Below are positions 15,446 to 24,240 of a stretch of DNA of 50,383 bases, one piece after another. The first letter of the stretch is position 1. The number at the start of each line of letters is the position of its first letter. The stretch lies in assembly GCA_910574965.1 (NCBI GenBank), contig CAJTDB010000009.1, forward strand, positions 1 to 50,383, in the 5' to 3' direction. Made by a program: the position numbers and the translations under genes. The notes under the pieces are model-generated. The model saw only the letters and a program-made list of their open reading frames with translations. It did not search any database and was not told the origin of the DNA. The stretch comes from Lachnospiraceae bacterium (GTDB taxonomy: Bacteria > Bacillota > Clostridia > Lachnospirales > Lachnospiraceae).

Positions 15446-18400
15446 TTAACTCAAATATTTTTGAAGAACGGAAATGAAAACATCCATATCTAGCGGTTTG
15501 GAGATGTGGGCATTCATCCCATTTTTCAGAGCGGCTTCTTTGTCTTCCTCTAAAGCGTTGGCAGTCATGGCAATGATCGGCAGTTTTTTTACATCTTTTC
15601 TCTGCATATTCCGGATAGTGCGAGTGGCTTCATAGCCGTTCATAACGGGCATCTGCACATCCATTAATATGGCATCATAGTAACCTTCCTCTGAATTCTC
15701 CACCATAGAGACTGCGTCCGTGCCGTCTGGTGCGGATTCCACGAGAAATCCGGCTTCTGTCAGTATGAGTTCTGCGATTTCACGGTTTAACTCAATATCT
15801 TCCACAAGCAGAATGCGCTTTCCGCCAAAATCAGCCAGCGTCCATACGGCGTTTTGCTCCGTCTTGTCAAGCAGATTGTTAGCAGCGAGCAGTGCGGATT
15901 TCAGGTCAGACATAAAGAGCGGCTTTGCGCAAAAAGCAGTGACGCCGGCGTCTTTTGCTTCTTCCTCAATATCAGACCAGTCGTAGGCGGTCAGAATAAT
16001 GATTGGGGCATCACTTCCGACGACACTTCGGATCTTACGTGCTGTTTCCACACCGCTCATCTCCGGCATCTGCCAGTCGATGATATAGGTGTGATAGGAA
16101 TCTCCTTCCTCATGGGCCATCTGTGCCCGATAGGCAGCTTCTCTGCCGGAAGTCGTCCATTCAGAACGCATACCCAACTGTTTCAGCATCTTGCTGACGC
16201 TGCTGCAGACATTAAAGTCATCATCAACCACCAGAGAGCGCAGACCATGAAGCTCTTTTAGATGTTCAGCATTTTTCTCCACGTCCTGCAGGCGCATGGT
16301 CAGTTCCACAGTAAAGGTACTTCCTTTTCCCGCTTCGCTCTCTACGGATATGGTGCCGTTCATCATCTGAACAATGTTTCTGGTTATGGCCATGCCAAGG
16401 CCGGTGCCTTGGATGCCAGACCGCGTGGCGGTTACTTCCCGTTCAAAAGGTTCGAATATATGTTCGACAAATTCCTTCGACATACCAATGCCATTGTCCT
16501 GGACGATGAAAATATAGTCTCCGAATCCGTGCCGGAAGGCGGTCTTCTGTATGATCCGGAAGGAAATAGTTCCTCCTGCAGGGGTATATTTAACCGCATT
16601 GCTCAACAGATTGATAAAAATCTGATTGATTTTCAGGGCATCGGCAATCACATCTTCATTGACGACTTCATAAGTATCAATAAACAGTTCTAACTGCTTT
16701 GCCTTTACCTGAGGCTGAATGATGTTTACCAGATTGTGCATGATTTCGGAAATATTGCATTCCTGTTCCTTGATCTGTACCTTTCCGCTTTCAATCCTGC
16801 TCATATCAAGAATGTCATTAATAAGACTCAGAAGATGGTTGCTGGAAGAAAGAACTTTCTGCAGACAGTCTTTTACCTGGTCGGTATTTTGGATATGGGT
16901 AACGGCAATGGTTGCAAATCCGATGATGGCGTTCATAGGAGTGCGGATATCATGGGACATATTGGACAGGAACGTGGTTTTGGCCTGGTTGGCATGCTGT
17001 GCCTGCATAAGTGCATCCTGGAGTGCCTGGGTCTGTTCCCTTTGCTTTTGTACCTGTTCCGTGATCTCTTTGGAGATGACCATAACCATGATGTCGTTGG
17101 TATCATAATCCAGAGTCATGAGAAAGGACTGGCGGACGCACATGGGCTGTCCGTCGGAAAACAATCCCCAATAATCTACGTCAACCTCGGTTTCTCCCTG
17201 TTCAAAACAGTGTTTCAAATGTTCGATGTTTACCTGCCTGCGGTAATCTGCCAGGGATTCTTCGAGAATGAAAGATTCCCATTGCCTGAAACAGTCAGAG
17301 GCTTTGCATGGAGCTTCCAGTCCTGCTTTTTCCAGCAGAGAGACTTGTTGACTGCCTACAATGCGCACAACATCATTTTCGATCAGATCCTGAGTCAGAT
17401 TAAATTCAAAGGTACAAAAAGCATTGGATGTGACAGCGATCCGGTACTGCCGTTCCTTGCGGTCAGCACGGGAGATCTCTGCCTGGATCCGCAGTTCTTT
17501 TTCTTTAACTTCCGTAATATTCTGCCGGATGAACAGAACTTTGTCCGCTCGGCCCTCTTTTCGTTCCAGACAGATAACATTGATATGTGCCCATTCTTCC
17601 CGTCCTTTTCGCAGAAGATGGCATTCAAAACGCACATCCTCCTGGTCGCTCAAGGCTTCGATGATGGCTTCCTTTTCCATGGCGCCGGACAGTTCAAGCT
17701 GGCTTTCTTCATCAATGAGCAAAGAGCAGAGATGTTCTGCCAGTTCGGTATACGGGCCGGATACGGTAAGATTGGTATCTTCTGACTTGGTCCCGGCCAG
17801 ATAATGATAAGTATCTGACTGAAAATCTACCATGGCGAACCGGGTAAATAAAGTGTTCACGCCATTGATAATATAGGTCATCTCCCGGTTTTTCCTGGCC
17901 AACAGCTTTTTTTCCTGTCCGGCCCGGAGGAGAAGGGAGATGATGTAGACGACGAAAAGCCCAATCATCATCGTCTCTAACCGTATACCAATCATATTCT
18001 CATCCCGGATCATGCGCTGGGTCACACTTTTTGGAAAGGTCTGCACAAGAACAAACTTCTTTTCCGGCAGACTGGTAAAACAGATGTTGTCGGTCTTGCT
18101 GGAATCACAGATAAAAGCACCTTCTCCGCCGTACTTGAAAATGTCCTGCGCAGCGGCGGCAGTCTGCTCGTCAATCACATCTGACGAAACCAGTATTTTC
18201 AGCAGGCTGCCTTCATATTCCTGATCGTCAGAGCTGGCGATCACCCTGCCGTTTGCCGCACAGAGAAAGACATCTGCTGTTTCGCCGAAGTATGTAGTTG
18301 AGAGCATATTTTTCAGATATTCCTCTGCCAAATAAGCGCCCCTGAGGACGCCGATGATCTCGCCGTTGTATCGGATCGGTGTATAAAAACATACCATAGT

Positions 18401-18832
18401 ATCCTCTGAAAAATAGGGATTGAAAATGATAGATATGCCGCTGTTTCCCTGGATGCCCTGTTTGTAATAATCGCGGTCTGATGCCGGAGCGGTTCTTCCG
18501 TCCGGAGCATGGTCCACACCTTCGCGGTCTGTAAATATCAGAGTGTCAAACAGAGATTTCTCTTCTATCTGCTGCAGCATCTCGACGGTAATCTCAGGTG
18601 CGGTCAGCGTTTTCTGTATAAAATATGCATAAGTTGTAATCAAATCTTCTGCTGTGCTTAACTTGTCATCAATCTTTACTGCAGTCAGCCGTGCGGAGTC
18701 CGCTGCATAATTTTTATTGCGCTCTTCCATACGCCTGCTGTTCTGTGTGGTATACCAGTAGAACAGAACAATGATCGCTGCCAGAAGAATCAGAATGTAG
18801 GTGATCTCCCGCAGTGTCTTTTTCTTTCCCAT
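15446..18832 (-). CDS. hybrid sensor histidine kinase with two receiver domains
   Basis: A 1128-residue membrane-bound hybrid kinase. Order of parts: N-terminal helix (about 7-27), a large extracytoplasmic dCache-like sensor (about 30-285), a second helix (about 288-307), two PAS-like segments (about 320-600) with a coiled coil, HisKA with SNMSHDIRTPMNAIIGF (phosphorylated His near 627), and HATPase with NLLSNAVKYTP and GTGLGMAI. Two receivers follow: the first with IIDWQMPEMSG (phospho-Asp near 917) and the second with ILMDVQMPVMNG (near 1057). There is no HPt domain or DNA-binding output, so it must signal to another protein. ATG 18832 follows GGGAGGG. It converges on the decarboxylase operon, but a functional link is not shown. 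Confidence 0.92.
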   Translation of the reverse strand: MGKKKTLREITYILILLAAIIVLFYWYTTQNSRRMEERNKNYAADSARLTAVKIDDKLSTAEDLITTYAYFIQKTLTAPEITVEMLQQIEEKSLFDTLIFTDREGVDHAPDGRTAPASDRDYYKQGIQGNSGISIIFNPYFSEDTMVCFYTPIRYNGEIIGVLRGAYLAEEYLKNMLSTTYFGETADVFLCAANGRVIASSDDQEYEGSLLKILVSSDVIDEQTAAAAQDIFKYGGEGAFICDSSKTDNICFTSLPEKKFVLVQTFPKSVTQRMIRDENMIGIRLETMMIGLFVVYIISLLLRAGQEKKLLARKNREMTYIINGVNTLFTRFAMVDFQSDTYHYLAGTKSEDTNLTVSGPYTELAEHLCSLLIDEESQLELSGAMEKEAIIEALSDQEDVRFECHLLRKGREEWAHINVICLERKEGRADKVLFIRQNITEVKEKELRIQAEISRADRKERQYRIAVTSNAFCTFEFNLTQDLIENDVVRIVGSQQVSLLEKAGLEAPCKASDCFRQWESFILEESLADYRRQVNIEHLKHCFEQGETEVDVDYWGLFSDGQPMCVRQSFLMTLDYDTNDIMVMVISKEITEQVQKQREQTQALQDALMQAQHANQAKTTFLSNMSHDIRTPMNAIIGFATIAVTHIQNTDQVKDCLQKVLSSSNHLLSLINDILDMSRIESGKVQIKEQECNISEIMHNLVNIIQPQVKAKQLELFIDTYEVVNEDVIADALKINQIFINLLSNAVKYTPAGGTISFRIIQKTAFRHGFGDYIFIVQDNGIGMSKEFVEHIFEPFEREVTATRSGIQGTGLGMAITRNIVQMMNGTISVESEAGKGSTFTVELTMRLQDVEKNAEHLKELHGLRSLVVDDDFNVCSSVSKMLKQLGMRSEWTTSGREAAYRAQMAHEEGDSYHTYIIDWQMPEMSGVETARKIRSVVGSDAPIIILTAYDWSDIEEEAKDAGVTAFCAKPLFMSDLKSALLAANNLLDKTEQNAVWTLADFGGKRILLVEDIELNREIAELILTEAGFLVESAPDGTDAVSMVENSEEGYYDAILMDVQMPVMNGYEATRTIRNMQRKDVKKLPIIAMTANALEEDKEAALKNGMNAHISKPLDMDVFISVLQKYLS

Positions 18833-19044
18833 TACAAAATACCCTCCCGATGAAAGTTCTGCATCTATTTTTGAAAGTCCATGGTTCTAAAAGAATTTTT
18901 AAAACAGACGCTGATAAAGTTTTGCATCCGCCCCAGGAATGCTTTTATATAAATTTTAACATGATTTTTACACAGCGACAAGAAAATCTAATTGCTTTTT
19001 GCAGATTTGTTTTATTTTTAAAACATGCAGAAAAAGGAAAATAT

Positions 19045-19073
19045 TTGACAAGAAATTGTCAGGGACTTATAAT
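19045..19073 (+). promoter_or_regulatory. rex promoter with an overlapping dyad operator
   Basis: TTGACA (19045-19050), a 17-base spacer and TATAAT (19068-19073) form a perfect promoter. The -35 is also the left half of the dyad TTGACA-AGAAAT-TGTCAG (19045-19062), whose size and spacing resemble a Rex operator (TTGTGA-N6-TCACAA). Autorepression by Rex is a reasonable inference. Confidence 0.75.
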
Positions 19074-19106
19074 AGAGGTAACGAAAATCGATTTGGAGGC
19101 CGTATA

Positions 19107-19745
19107 ATGGAAGAAAGACAGATATCGAGAGCAGTGATCAAACGTCTGCCTAGATATTACCGGTATCTTGGTGAGATACTGAGCAGCGGGGTGGAACGTA
19201 TTTCTTCCGGAGAACTGAGCAGCAAGATGCAGGTAACTGCGTCTCAGATCCGTCAGGATCTGAATAATTTCGGGGGGTTTGGACAGCAGGGGTACGGGTA
19301 TAATGTGAAATATCTGCATGACGAGATCGGCAAGATCCTGGGCGTTGACCGAATCCATTCAATGATTATCATCGGAGGAGGCAATTTCGGACACGCTCTG
19401 GCAAACTACGACTTTGAAAAAGACGGGTTTGTCACAAAGGCTATCTTTGACGTGCGTCCGGAGCTTGACGGTACGGAGATCCGTGGGATTCCGGTCATGA
19501 TGATGGACCAACTGGAAGATTTTGTTGCCAGGGAGCCGGTGGAGATCGCAGTCCTGACGCTTCCCAAAAGCCGGGTGGCAGAGGCAGCACAGCGTCTGAC
19601 CCGCTGCGGAATCAAAGCACTCTGGAATTTTGCACATCTGGACCTGGATGTGCCGGAAGATGTGGTTGTAGAAAATGTGCATCTGTCAGACAGTCTGATG
19701 CAGCTTTCCTACCGTATCAGCAATTATGAAGAGGAACAGGAGTAA
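19107..19745 (+). CDS. rex: redox-sensing transcriptional repressor Rex
   Basis: A 212-residue Rex. The N-terminal winged helix (ISRAVIKRLPRYYRYL and SSKMQVTASQIRQDLNNFGGFGQQGYGYNV, about residues 5-71) binds DNA. The Rossmann domain with IIIGGGNFGHALANY (about 88-102) senses the NADH/NAD+ ratio, and the C-terminal helix swaps between monomers. Rex represses fermentation and NADH-using genes when NADH is low. ATG 19107 follows TTGGAGG. The gene has its own promoter with an overlapping dyad, and a terminator follows it. The nearby sodium-pump decarboxylase operon is metabolically a plausible target, but no clear Rex site was seen at its promoter. Confidence 0.97.
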   Translation: MEERQISRAVIKRLPRYYRYLGEILSSGVERISSGELSSKMQVTASQIRQDLNNFGGFGQQGYGYNVKYLHDEIGKILGVDRIHSMIIIGGGNFGHALANYDFEKDGFVTKAIFDVRPELDGTEIRGIPVMMMDQLEDFVAREPVEIAVLTLPKSRVAEAAQRLTRCGIKALWNFAHLDLDVPEDVVVENVHLSDSLMQLSYRISNYEEEQE

Positions 19746-19758
19746 GCGTCGATCTGGA

Positions 19759-19826
19759 CGGCCGCAGAAGGCAGGTCCGGCACAAAGGATATGGAGCCGG
19801 GACCGTCTTTTGCGGCTGTTCTTTTA
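19759..19826 (+). terminator. large intrinsic terminator after rex
   Basis: GGCCGCAGAAG pairs with CTTTTGCGGCT and, inside it, GGTCCGGC pairs with GCCGGGACC. TTCTTTT follows the long stem. It separates rex from the next gene. Confidence 0.75.
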
Positions 19827-19881
19827 TGTGTCTGTACATACGCTGTCATATACATACTATTATTTATAGAAAGGAAGCTTT

Positions 19882-20769
19882 ATGAAAAAGGACGAGTATG
19901 AGAAGACCGGCAAAGAGATCCTGAACTGCCTGCCTAAGCGGATGGAGCGTTCGAATAAAGGAACTTATGGGAAAGTCCTCTGTGTGGCCGGAAGCGTCAA
20001 TATGGCAGGGGCTGCTTTTTTATGTGCCTGGGCTGCGTATCGTGCCGGAGCGGGGCTTGTGAGAGTGCTGACACCGGAAGAAAACAGGGTGATCGTGCAG
20101 ACACTGCTTCCGGAAGCGCTGCTTACGACTTTCGATACCGGAAATCCCGACGGGGAACGGATCCGGGAGGCCTTTGAGTGGGCGGATGTGGCGGCAGTAG
20201 GTCCGGGACTTGGGAAAGAACCCTGGGCTTATGAGCTGACGAAAAGGGCATTGATGGATGTTCAGAAGCCGTTAGTGCTGGATGCAGACGGCCTGAACCA
20301 TTTATCGGAGCATAAAGAGCTTTTAAAAGGACAGGATCGGGAACTGATTCTGACACCGCATCCGGGGGAATTTGCCCGTCTGACCGGACAGACAGTTCCG
20401 GAGATTCTCCTGGATATTCCTGGGCAGGCGGCGCGTTTTGCCAAAGAAACCCGGTGTATCTGTGTGCTGAAGGATGCTCCCTCGGCGGTGGGAGATCCGG
20501 AAGGGAACGTCTATATAAATACGACCGGCAATCACGGCATGTCCACTGGCGGAAGCGGAGATGTACTGACCGGAATCATCGCCGGACTTTTAGCCCAAAA
20601 GGTTCCGGCGCTTCTGGCTGCACGGCTGGGTGTCTGGCTGCACGGAAGAGCAGGGGATCTGGCAGTCCGGACAGAAGGGACCTACGGAATGCTGGCGCGG
20701 CATCTGGTGGAATATCTGCCGAAGGCTATGAAGCCTTTCCAAAGTAAAGAGCAGAAAGGACAAGTATGA
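19882..20769 (+). CDS. nnrD: ADP-dependent NAD(P)H-hydrate dehydratase
   Basis: A 295-residue ribokinase-fold enzyme of the YjeF C-terminal type that repairs damaged NAD(P)HX with ADP. It shows KGTYGKVLCVAGS (about residues 32-44), GAAFLCAWAAYRAGAGLVRV, VGPGLGK (about 109-115), VLDADGLNHL (about 132-141), LTPHPGEFARL (about 155-165) and the catalytic NHGMSTGGSGDVLTG (about 217-231). The N-terminal epimerase domain (NnrE) seen in E. coli Nnr is absent, and I saw no separate nnrE. ATG 19882 follows AGAAAGGAAG. The stop overlaps the alr start (ATGA), a common arrangement in Clostridia. Confidence 0.93.
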   Translation: MKKDEYEKTGKEILNCLPKRMERSNKGTYGKVLCVAGSVNMAGAAFLCAWAAYRAGAGLVRVLTPEENRVIVQTLLPEALLTTFDTGNPDGERIREAFEWADVAAVGPGLGKEPWAYELTKRALMDVQKPLVLDADGLNHLSEHKELLKGQDRELILTPHPGEFARLTGQTVPEILLDIPGQAARFAKETRCICVLKDAPSAVGDPEGNVYINTTGNHGMSTGGSGDVLTGIIAGLLAQKVPALLAARLGVWLHGRAGDLAVRTEGTYGMLARHLVEYLPKAMKPFQSKEQKGQV

Positions 20770-21953
20770 AACCTTATATCAGAGTATGTGCGGAGATCAA
20801 TCTGGATGCTGCCGCATATAATTTTAGGAGCATGAAAGAAAATCTCAAAGAGGATACGAAAATAATCGCTGTAGTCAAGACGGACGGATACGGGCACGGA
20901 GCGATTCCCATTGCCCGTATGGCGGAGTCTTATGATTATGTGTGGGGGTTTGCAGTGGCGCTGGCGGAGGAAGCGGTTCTGCTTCGAAAGGCCGGGGTTA
21001 AGAAGCCGATCCTGATTTTGGGATTTGTATTTCCCGACGCCTGCGAAGAGATTGTCCGCTATGACATCCGGCCGGCGGTATTTACCATGCTGTCGGCAGA
21101 GCAATTTTCTAAAGAGGCGGTCCGGCAGGGAAAGACGGTTCATTTACATATTAAGGTGGATACGGGCATGTCCCGAATCGGCCTGAGAGATGACGAGGAA
21201 GGCGCGGCGTTGGTGAAAGCCATAAGCCTTCTGCCCAACGTGGAGACAGAGGGGCTGTTTACGCATTTTGCAAAGGCGGATGAGCAGGATAAAACCGATG
21301 CAAAAAGACAGCTTTCCCGCTATCTGGCATTTTCGGAAATGGTTCAGAAGCTGGGAGTGAAGATCCAGCTTCATCATGTATCCAACAGCGCGGGCATCAT
21401 CGATCTTCCGGAAGCGAACCTGGATGCAGTTCGTGCGGGAATCTCCATTTACGGACTGTATCCGTCCAGGGAAGTACACCGGACGGCGGTGCCTTTAGCA
21501 CCAGTCCTGACACTGAAGAGTCATTTGGTTTACATAAAAGAAATAGAGCCGGGAACAGCAGTCAGCTATGGCGGCACTTTTGTGGCGGACCGTCCCATGC
21601 GGGTGGCGACGGTTCCTGTGGGCTACGGGGACGGCTATCCCAGGTCTTTGTCCAATAAAGGCGGCGTTTTGATCCGCGGGAAGCTGGCGCCTGTCCTTGG
21701 AAGGGTATGTATGGATCAGCTTATGGCAGATGTGACCGAGATTCCGGAAGCAAAAGAGGGCGACATGGCGACGCTGATTGGTTCGGACGGCGGACTGGAG
21801 CTGACAATCGAATACTTGGGAGAACTGTCCGGGCGCTTTCCCTACGAGCTTGCCTGCGACATCGGCAAACGGGTACCGCGCCGGTTCTGGCAGAACGGAC
21901 GTGTGGTGGCAGAACAGGATTACTATGAAGTGACCGGCCTTACGGAGTGGTAG
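20766..21953 (+). CDS. alr: alanine racemase
   Basis: A 395-residue PLP enzyme that makes D-Ala for peptidoglycan. The N-terminal barrel starts with CAEINLDAAAYNF and the PLP-binding Lys lies in AVVKTDGYGHG (Lys38). HIKVDTGMSRIG (about residues 127-138) and HHVSNSAGI (about 199-207) line the cofactor. The catalytic Tyr is in TAVSYGGTFVA (about 265), and the C-terminal beta domain contains GRVCMDQLMADVT. It overlaps nnrD by four bases. D-Ala made here feeds the peptides that the two carboxypeptidases of this window later trim. mazF follows after 115 bases that hold no antitoxin gene. Confidence 0.97.
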   Translation: MKPYIRVCAEINLDAAAYNFRSMKENLKEDTKIIAVVKTDGYGHGAIPIARMAESYDYVWGFAVALAEEAVLLRKAGVKKPILILGFVFPDACEEIVRYDIRPAVFTMLSAEQFSKEAVRQGKTVHLHIKVDTGMSRIGLRDDEEGAALVKAISLLPNVETEGLFTHFAKADEQDKTDAKRQLSRYLAFSEMVQKLGVKIQLHHVSNSAGIIDLPEANLDAVRAGISIYGLYPSREVHRTAVPLAPVLTLKSHLVYIKEIEPGTAVSYGGTFVADRPMRVATVPVGYGDGYPRSLSNKGGVLIRGKLAPVLGRVCMDQLMADVTEIPEAKEGDMATLIGSDGGLELTIEYLGELSGRFPYELACDIGKRVPRRFWQNGRVVAEQDYYEVTGLTEW

Positions 21954-22068
21954 GAGAGGGGGGCGGACGCCGCATTTTACGTTCCCGTGAATAAAAGTGG
22001 AACAGACTGGAAATACTCTGACTGAAAAAGCCATAAAACATAAGTCTGGCAGATCGGAGTGAAAAAAA

Positions 22069-22416
22069 TTGATTATCAGACGTGGAGATGTCTACTATGC
22101 AGATTTAAGACCTGTGATTGGTTCGGAACAAGGAGGTATCCGTCCGGTACTGATTATACAGAATGATATCGGGAACCGGCACAGTCCCACTGTGATCTGT
22201 GCGGCCATTACATCCAAGATGAACAAGGCAAAGCTTCCAACTCATGTGGAACTGGAAGCATCGGCATATCATATGGTCAAGGATTCGGTTATTTTGCTGG
22301 AGCAGCTTCGGACCATCGACAAAAAGAGGCTGAAGGATAAAGTGTGTCATCTGGATGCTTCCATCTTAGAGAAAATAGATTCCGCATTGAAAATCAGCCT
22401 GGAATTGGATACATAG
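22069..22416 (+). CDS. MazF/NdoA-family mRNA endoribonuclease toxin
   Basis: A 115-residue MazF-fold ribonuclease related to B. subtilis NdoA (EndoA), which cuts mRNA at short sequences such as UACAU. The hallmark [20 protein letters not shown] (residues 4-23) is followed by RPVLIIQND, the strand with [10 protein letters not shown] (Thr and Ser near the active site) and [15 protein letters not shown]. The start is a TTG at 22069 behind CGGAGTG, so initiation may be weak. In Bacillus the antitoxin gene ndoAI lies between alr and ndoA; here the 115-base alr-mazF gap encodes no such protein on either strand. The antitoxin may be elsewhere or absent. Confidence 0.93.
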   Translation: MIIRRGDVYYADLRPVIGSEQGGIRPVLIIQNDIGNRHSPTVICAAITSKMNKAKLPTHVELEASAYHMVKDSVILLEQLRTIDKKRLKDKVCHLDASILEKIDSALKISLELDT

Positions 22417-22418
22417 GC

Positions 22419-22447
22419 TTGCCAACCTGGATTCCCCGTGCTAAAAT
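22419..22447 (+). promoter_or_regulatory. candidate promoter of the yebC gene
   Basis: TTGCCA (22419-22424) and TAAAAT (22442-22447) are 17 bases apart, directly after the mazF stop. The leader then holds a CCGTGTAT/ATACACGG hairpin (22464-22496) before the ATG at 22550. Confidence 0.55.
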
Positions 22448-22549
22448 ATTTCTAGCTTTCAAGCCGTGTATTCCGGTGTCATGAAAAGATACACGGTCCG
22501 GGAAATGCAGAATGCGTTACAGAACAAAAGAGAGAGAAGGAGATTATTT

Positions 22550-23278
22550 ATGTCAGGACATTCCAAGTTCGCAAACATAAAGCATAAAAAAGAAAAGAAT
22601 GATGCGGCCAAGGGAAAGATTTTTACGATCATTGGCCGTGAGCTGGCAGTGGCAGTAAAAGAGGGCGGACCGGATCCGAACAACAACAGCCGTCTGCGCG
22701 ATGTGATCGCCAAAGCAAAGGCCAACAATATGCCGAACGATACCATTGACCGCGGGATTAAGCGCGCGGCAGGGGACGCCGGTTCCGTGAACTATGAGCA
22801 TGTTACATATGAGGGATATGGACCGGGGGGCGTGGCGATTATCGTGGAAGCGCTGACCGACAATAAAAACCGTACGGCTTCCAATGTGCGGAATGCTTTT
22901 ACAAAGGGAAATGGCAGCATGGGAACGACCGGCTGTGTATCCTATATGTTCGATCAGAAGGGACAGATCATCATCGACCGGGAAGAATGCGAAATGGAAG
23001 CGGATGACCTGATGATGCTGGCGCTGGACGCAGGAGCGGAAGATTTCTCCGAAGAGGAAGACAGTTTCGAAGTTCTGACGGCACCGGACGATCTTTCCGG
23101 TGTCCGGGAGGCGCTGGAAAAGGAAGGGATCCCTATGGCACAGGCAGAAGTGACGATGCTTCCTCAGACCTACACGGCCCTGACCGATGAAAATGATATC
23201 AAATTCCTTAACCGTACGCTGGATCTTTTGGATGATGACGATGATGTTCAGGCAGTCTATCACAACTGGGAGGAATAA
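22550..23278 (+). CDS. YebC/PmpR family protein (TACO1-like)
   Basis: A 242-residue YebC-family protein. The signature N-terminus [21 protein letters not shown] leads to [27 protein letters not shown] and [18 protein letters not shown]. The central [23 protein letters not shown] and [15 protein letters not shown] motifs and the C-terminal acidic domain are all present and of normal length. Members were first described as transcription regulators; more recent work ties several of them to translation of proline-rich or otherwise stalling sequences on the ribosome. ATG 22550 follows AGAAGGAG. The gene is complete and followed after nine bases by the zinc-ribbon gene. Confidence 0.95.
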   Translation: MSGHSKFANIKHKKEKNDAAKGKIFTIIGRELAVAVKEGGPDPNNNSRLRDVIAKAKANNMPNDTIDRGIKRAAGDAGSVNYEHVTYEGYGPGGVAIIVEALTDNKNRTASNVRNAFTKGNGSMGTTGCVSYMFDQKGQIIIDREECEMEADDLMMLALDAGAEDFSEEEDSFEVLTAPDDLSGVREALEKEGIPMAQAEVTMLPQTYTALTDENDIKFLNRTLDLLDDDDDVQAVYHNWEE

Positions 23279-23287
23279 AGGGAGCCG

Positions 23288-24235
23288 ATGTTTAGAGAAG
23301 GAACATGCCCGAAATGCCATGAGAAGATTCAGGTGCCGGATGATCGGGAAAAGATCCTGTGCATGTACTGCGGAGAGGAGATTCTGGTTGCCAGAGCTCT
23401 GAAAGAGACACCGAAGAAGGCCGATGCCGCAGCATATGAAGAGAACCGCGTGCGTGCGCTTAAAGGGCTTCAGGAAGTGATTCAAACCTGCCAAAAGCCT
23501 ATGCAGGATTTTCGAAGAGACCGGTATGAGGGGCTTTTTGATGCATTTTATACTTCCCACAGAAGTGTGTTTGAAGCCATGGAATATATTTGGCAGGCGG
23601 CAGAAGAGCCGGAGGACTGGCTTCGGGAGATGGTCGAACATACGATCGATACCGTAAAAGAGGATTTGAGTTCGTACAAATCCAAAGGCCAGAGAAACCA
23701 GCGTCTTCTGGATCATAATTTCCGGGTCAGTGTCTATCTCATCCCGGCGGTAAGGAAATATCCGGCGAAAGTATCCGAACCGTTTGCAGATCAGTTGATC
23801 GTTTCCTGGAACGATACTTTTGGGACAACGCTGGGAAAAGCAACCTATGACGAGATCAACAGCGGTTTCCGCAGAAAACTCTGCTACATTACTACCGCGG
23901 TGTGCCAAGAACTGGGCAAGGGCGCAGACTGCCGCGAACTGCGGCTGCTGAAGAACTACAGGGACCAGTATCTGGATACGACACCGGAGGGACATGCCCT
24001 GGTGGAAGAGTATTACAACATTGCGCCGACGATTGTGAAGCGGATTGACCGGCAGCCGGACCGGAGCCGGATCTATGGACAGATTTACAGAGACTATCTG
24101 CTGCCCTGTATCCGTAAGATCGAGGAGCGGGACTATGAAGCCTGCGGGGCCGGCTATGAGAAAATGGTTTTGGAGCTGAAGGCAAGGTTTATGAGTGAGA
24201 CAGGCTGTCCGTCGGACAGCAAAAAGGGAGCGTGA
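23288..24235 (+). CDS. zinc-ribbon protein with a CFI-box-like motif
   Basis: A 315-residue cytoplasmic protein. Residues 7-28 form a zinc ribbon with two Cys pairs (TCPKC and CMYC). The middle (about 50-190) is predicted helical, with no family I can name. Near residue 198 comes CYITTAVC, followed by ELRLLKNYRDQYL and GHALVEEYYNIAPTIVKRI, which fits the CFI-box motif (Cys-Phe/Tyr-Ile-x-Thr-Ala, then Leu-Arg-x-Arg-Asp and Tyr-Tyr-x-x-x-Pro). The function of this box is not known to me. It lies nine bases after yebC and touches metY, so it may be co-transcribed with both. No signal or membrane segment was seen. Confidence 0.75.
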   Translation: MFREGTCPKCHEKIQVPDDREKILCMYCGEEILVARALKETPKKADAAAYEENRVRALKGLQEVIQTCQKPMQDFRRDRYEGLFDAFYTSHRSVFEAMEYIWQAAEEPEDWLREMVEHTIDTVKEDLSSYKSKGQRNQRLLDHNFRVSVYLIPAVRKYPAKVSEPFADQLIVSWNDTFGTTLGKATYDEINSGFRRKLCYITTAVCQELGKGADCRELRLLKNYRDQYLDTTPEGHALVEEYYNIAPTIVKRIDRQPDRSRIYGQIYRDYLLPCIRKIEERDYEACGAGYEKMVLELKARFMSETGCPSDSKKGA

Positions 24236-24240
24236 ATACG

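Noticed and set aside
16736-17785. 349-codon open frame on the plus strand inside the kinase gene
   Set aside because: It is antisense to well-conserved PAS/HisKA coding sequence and has no ribosome binding site.
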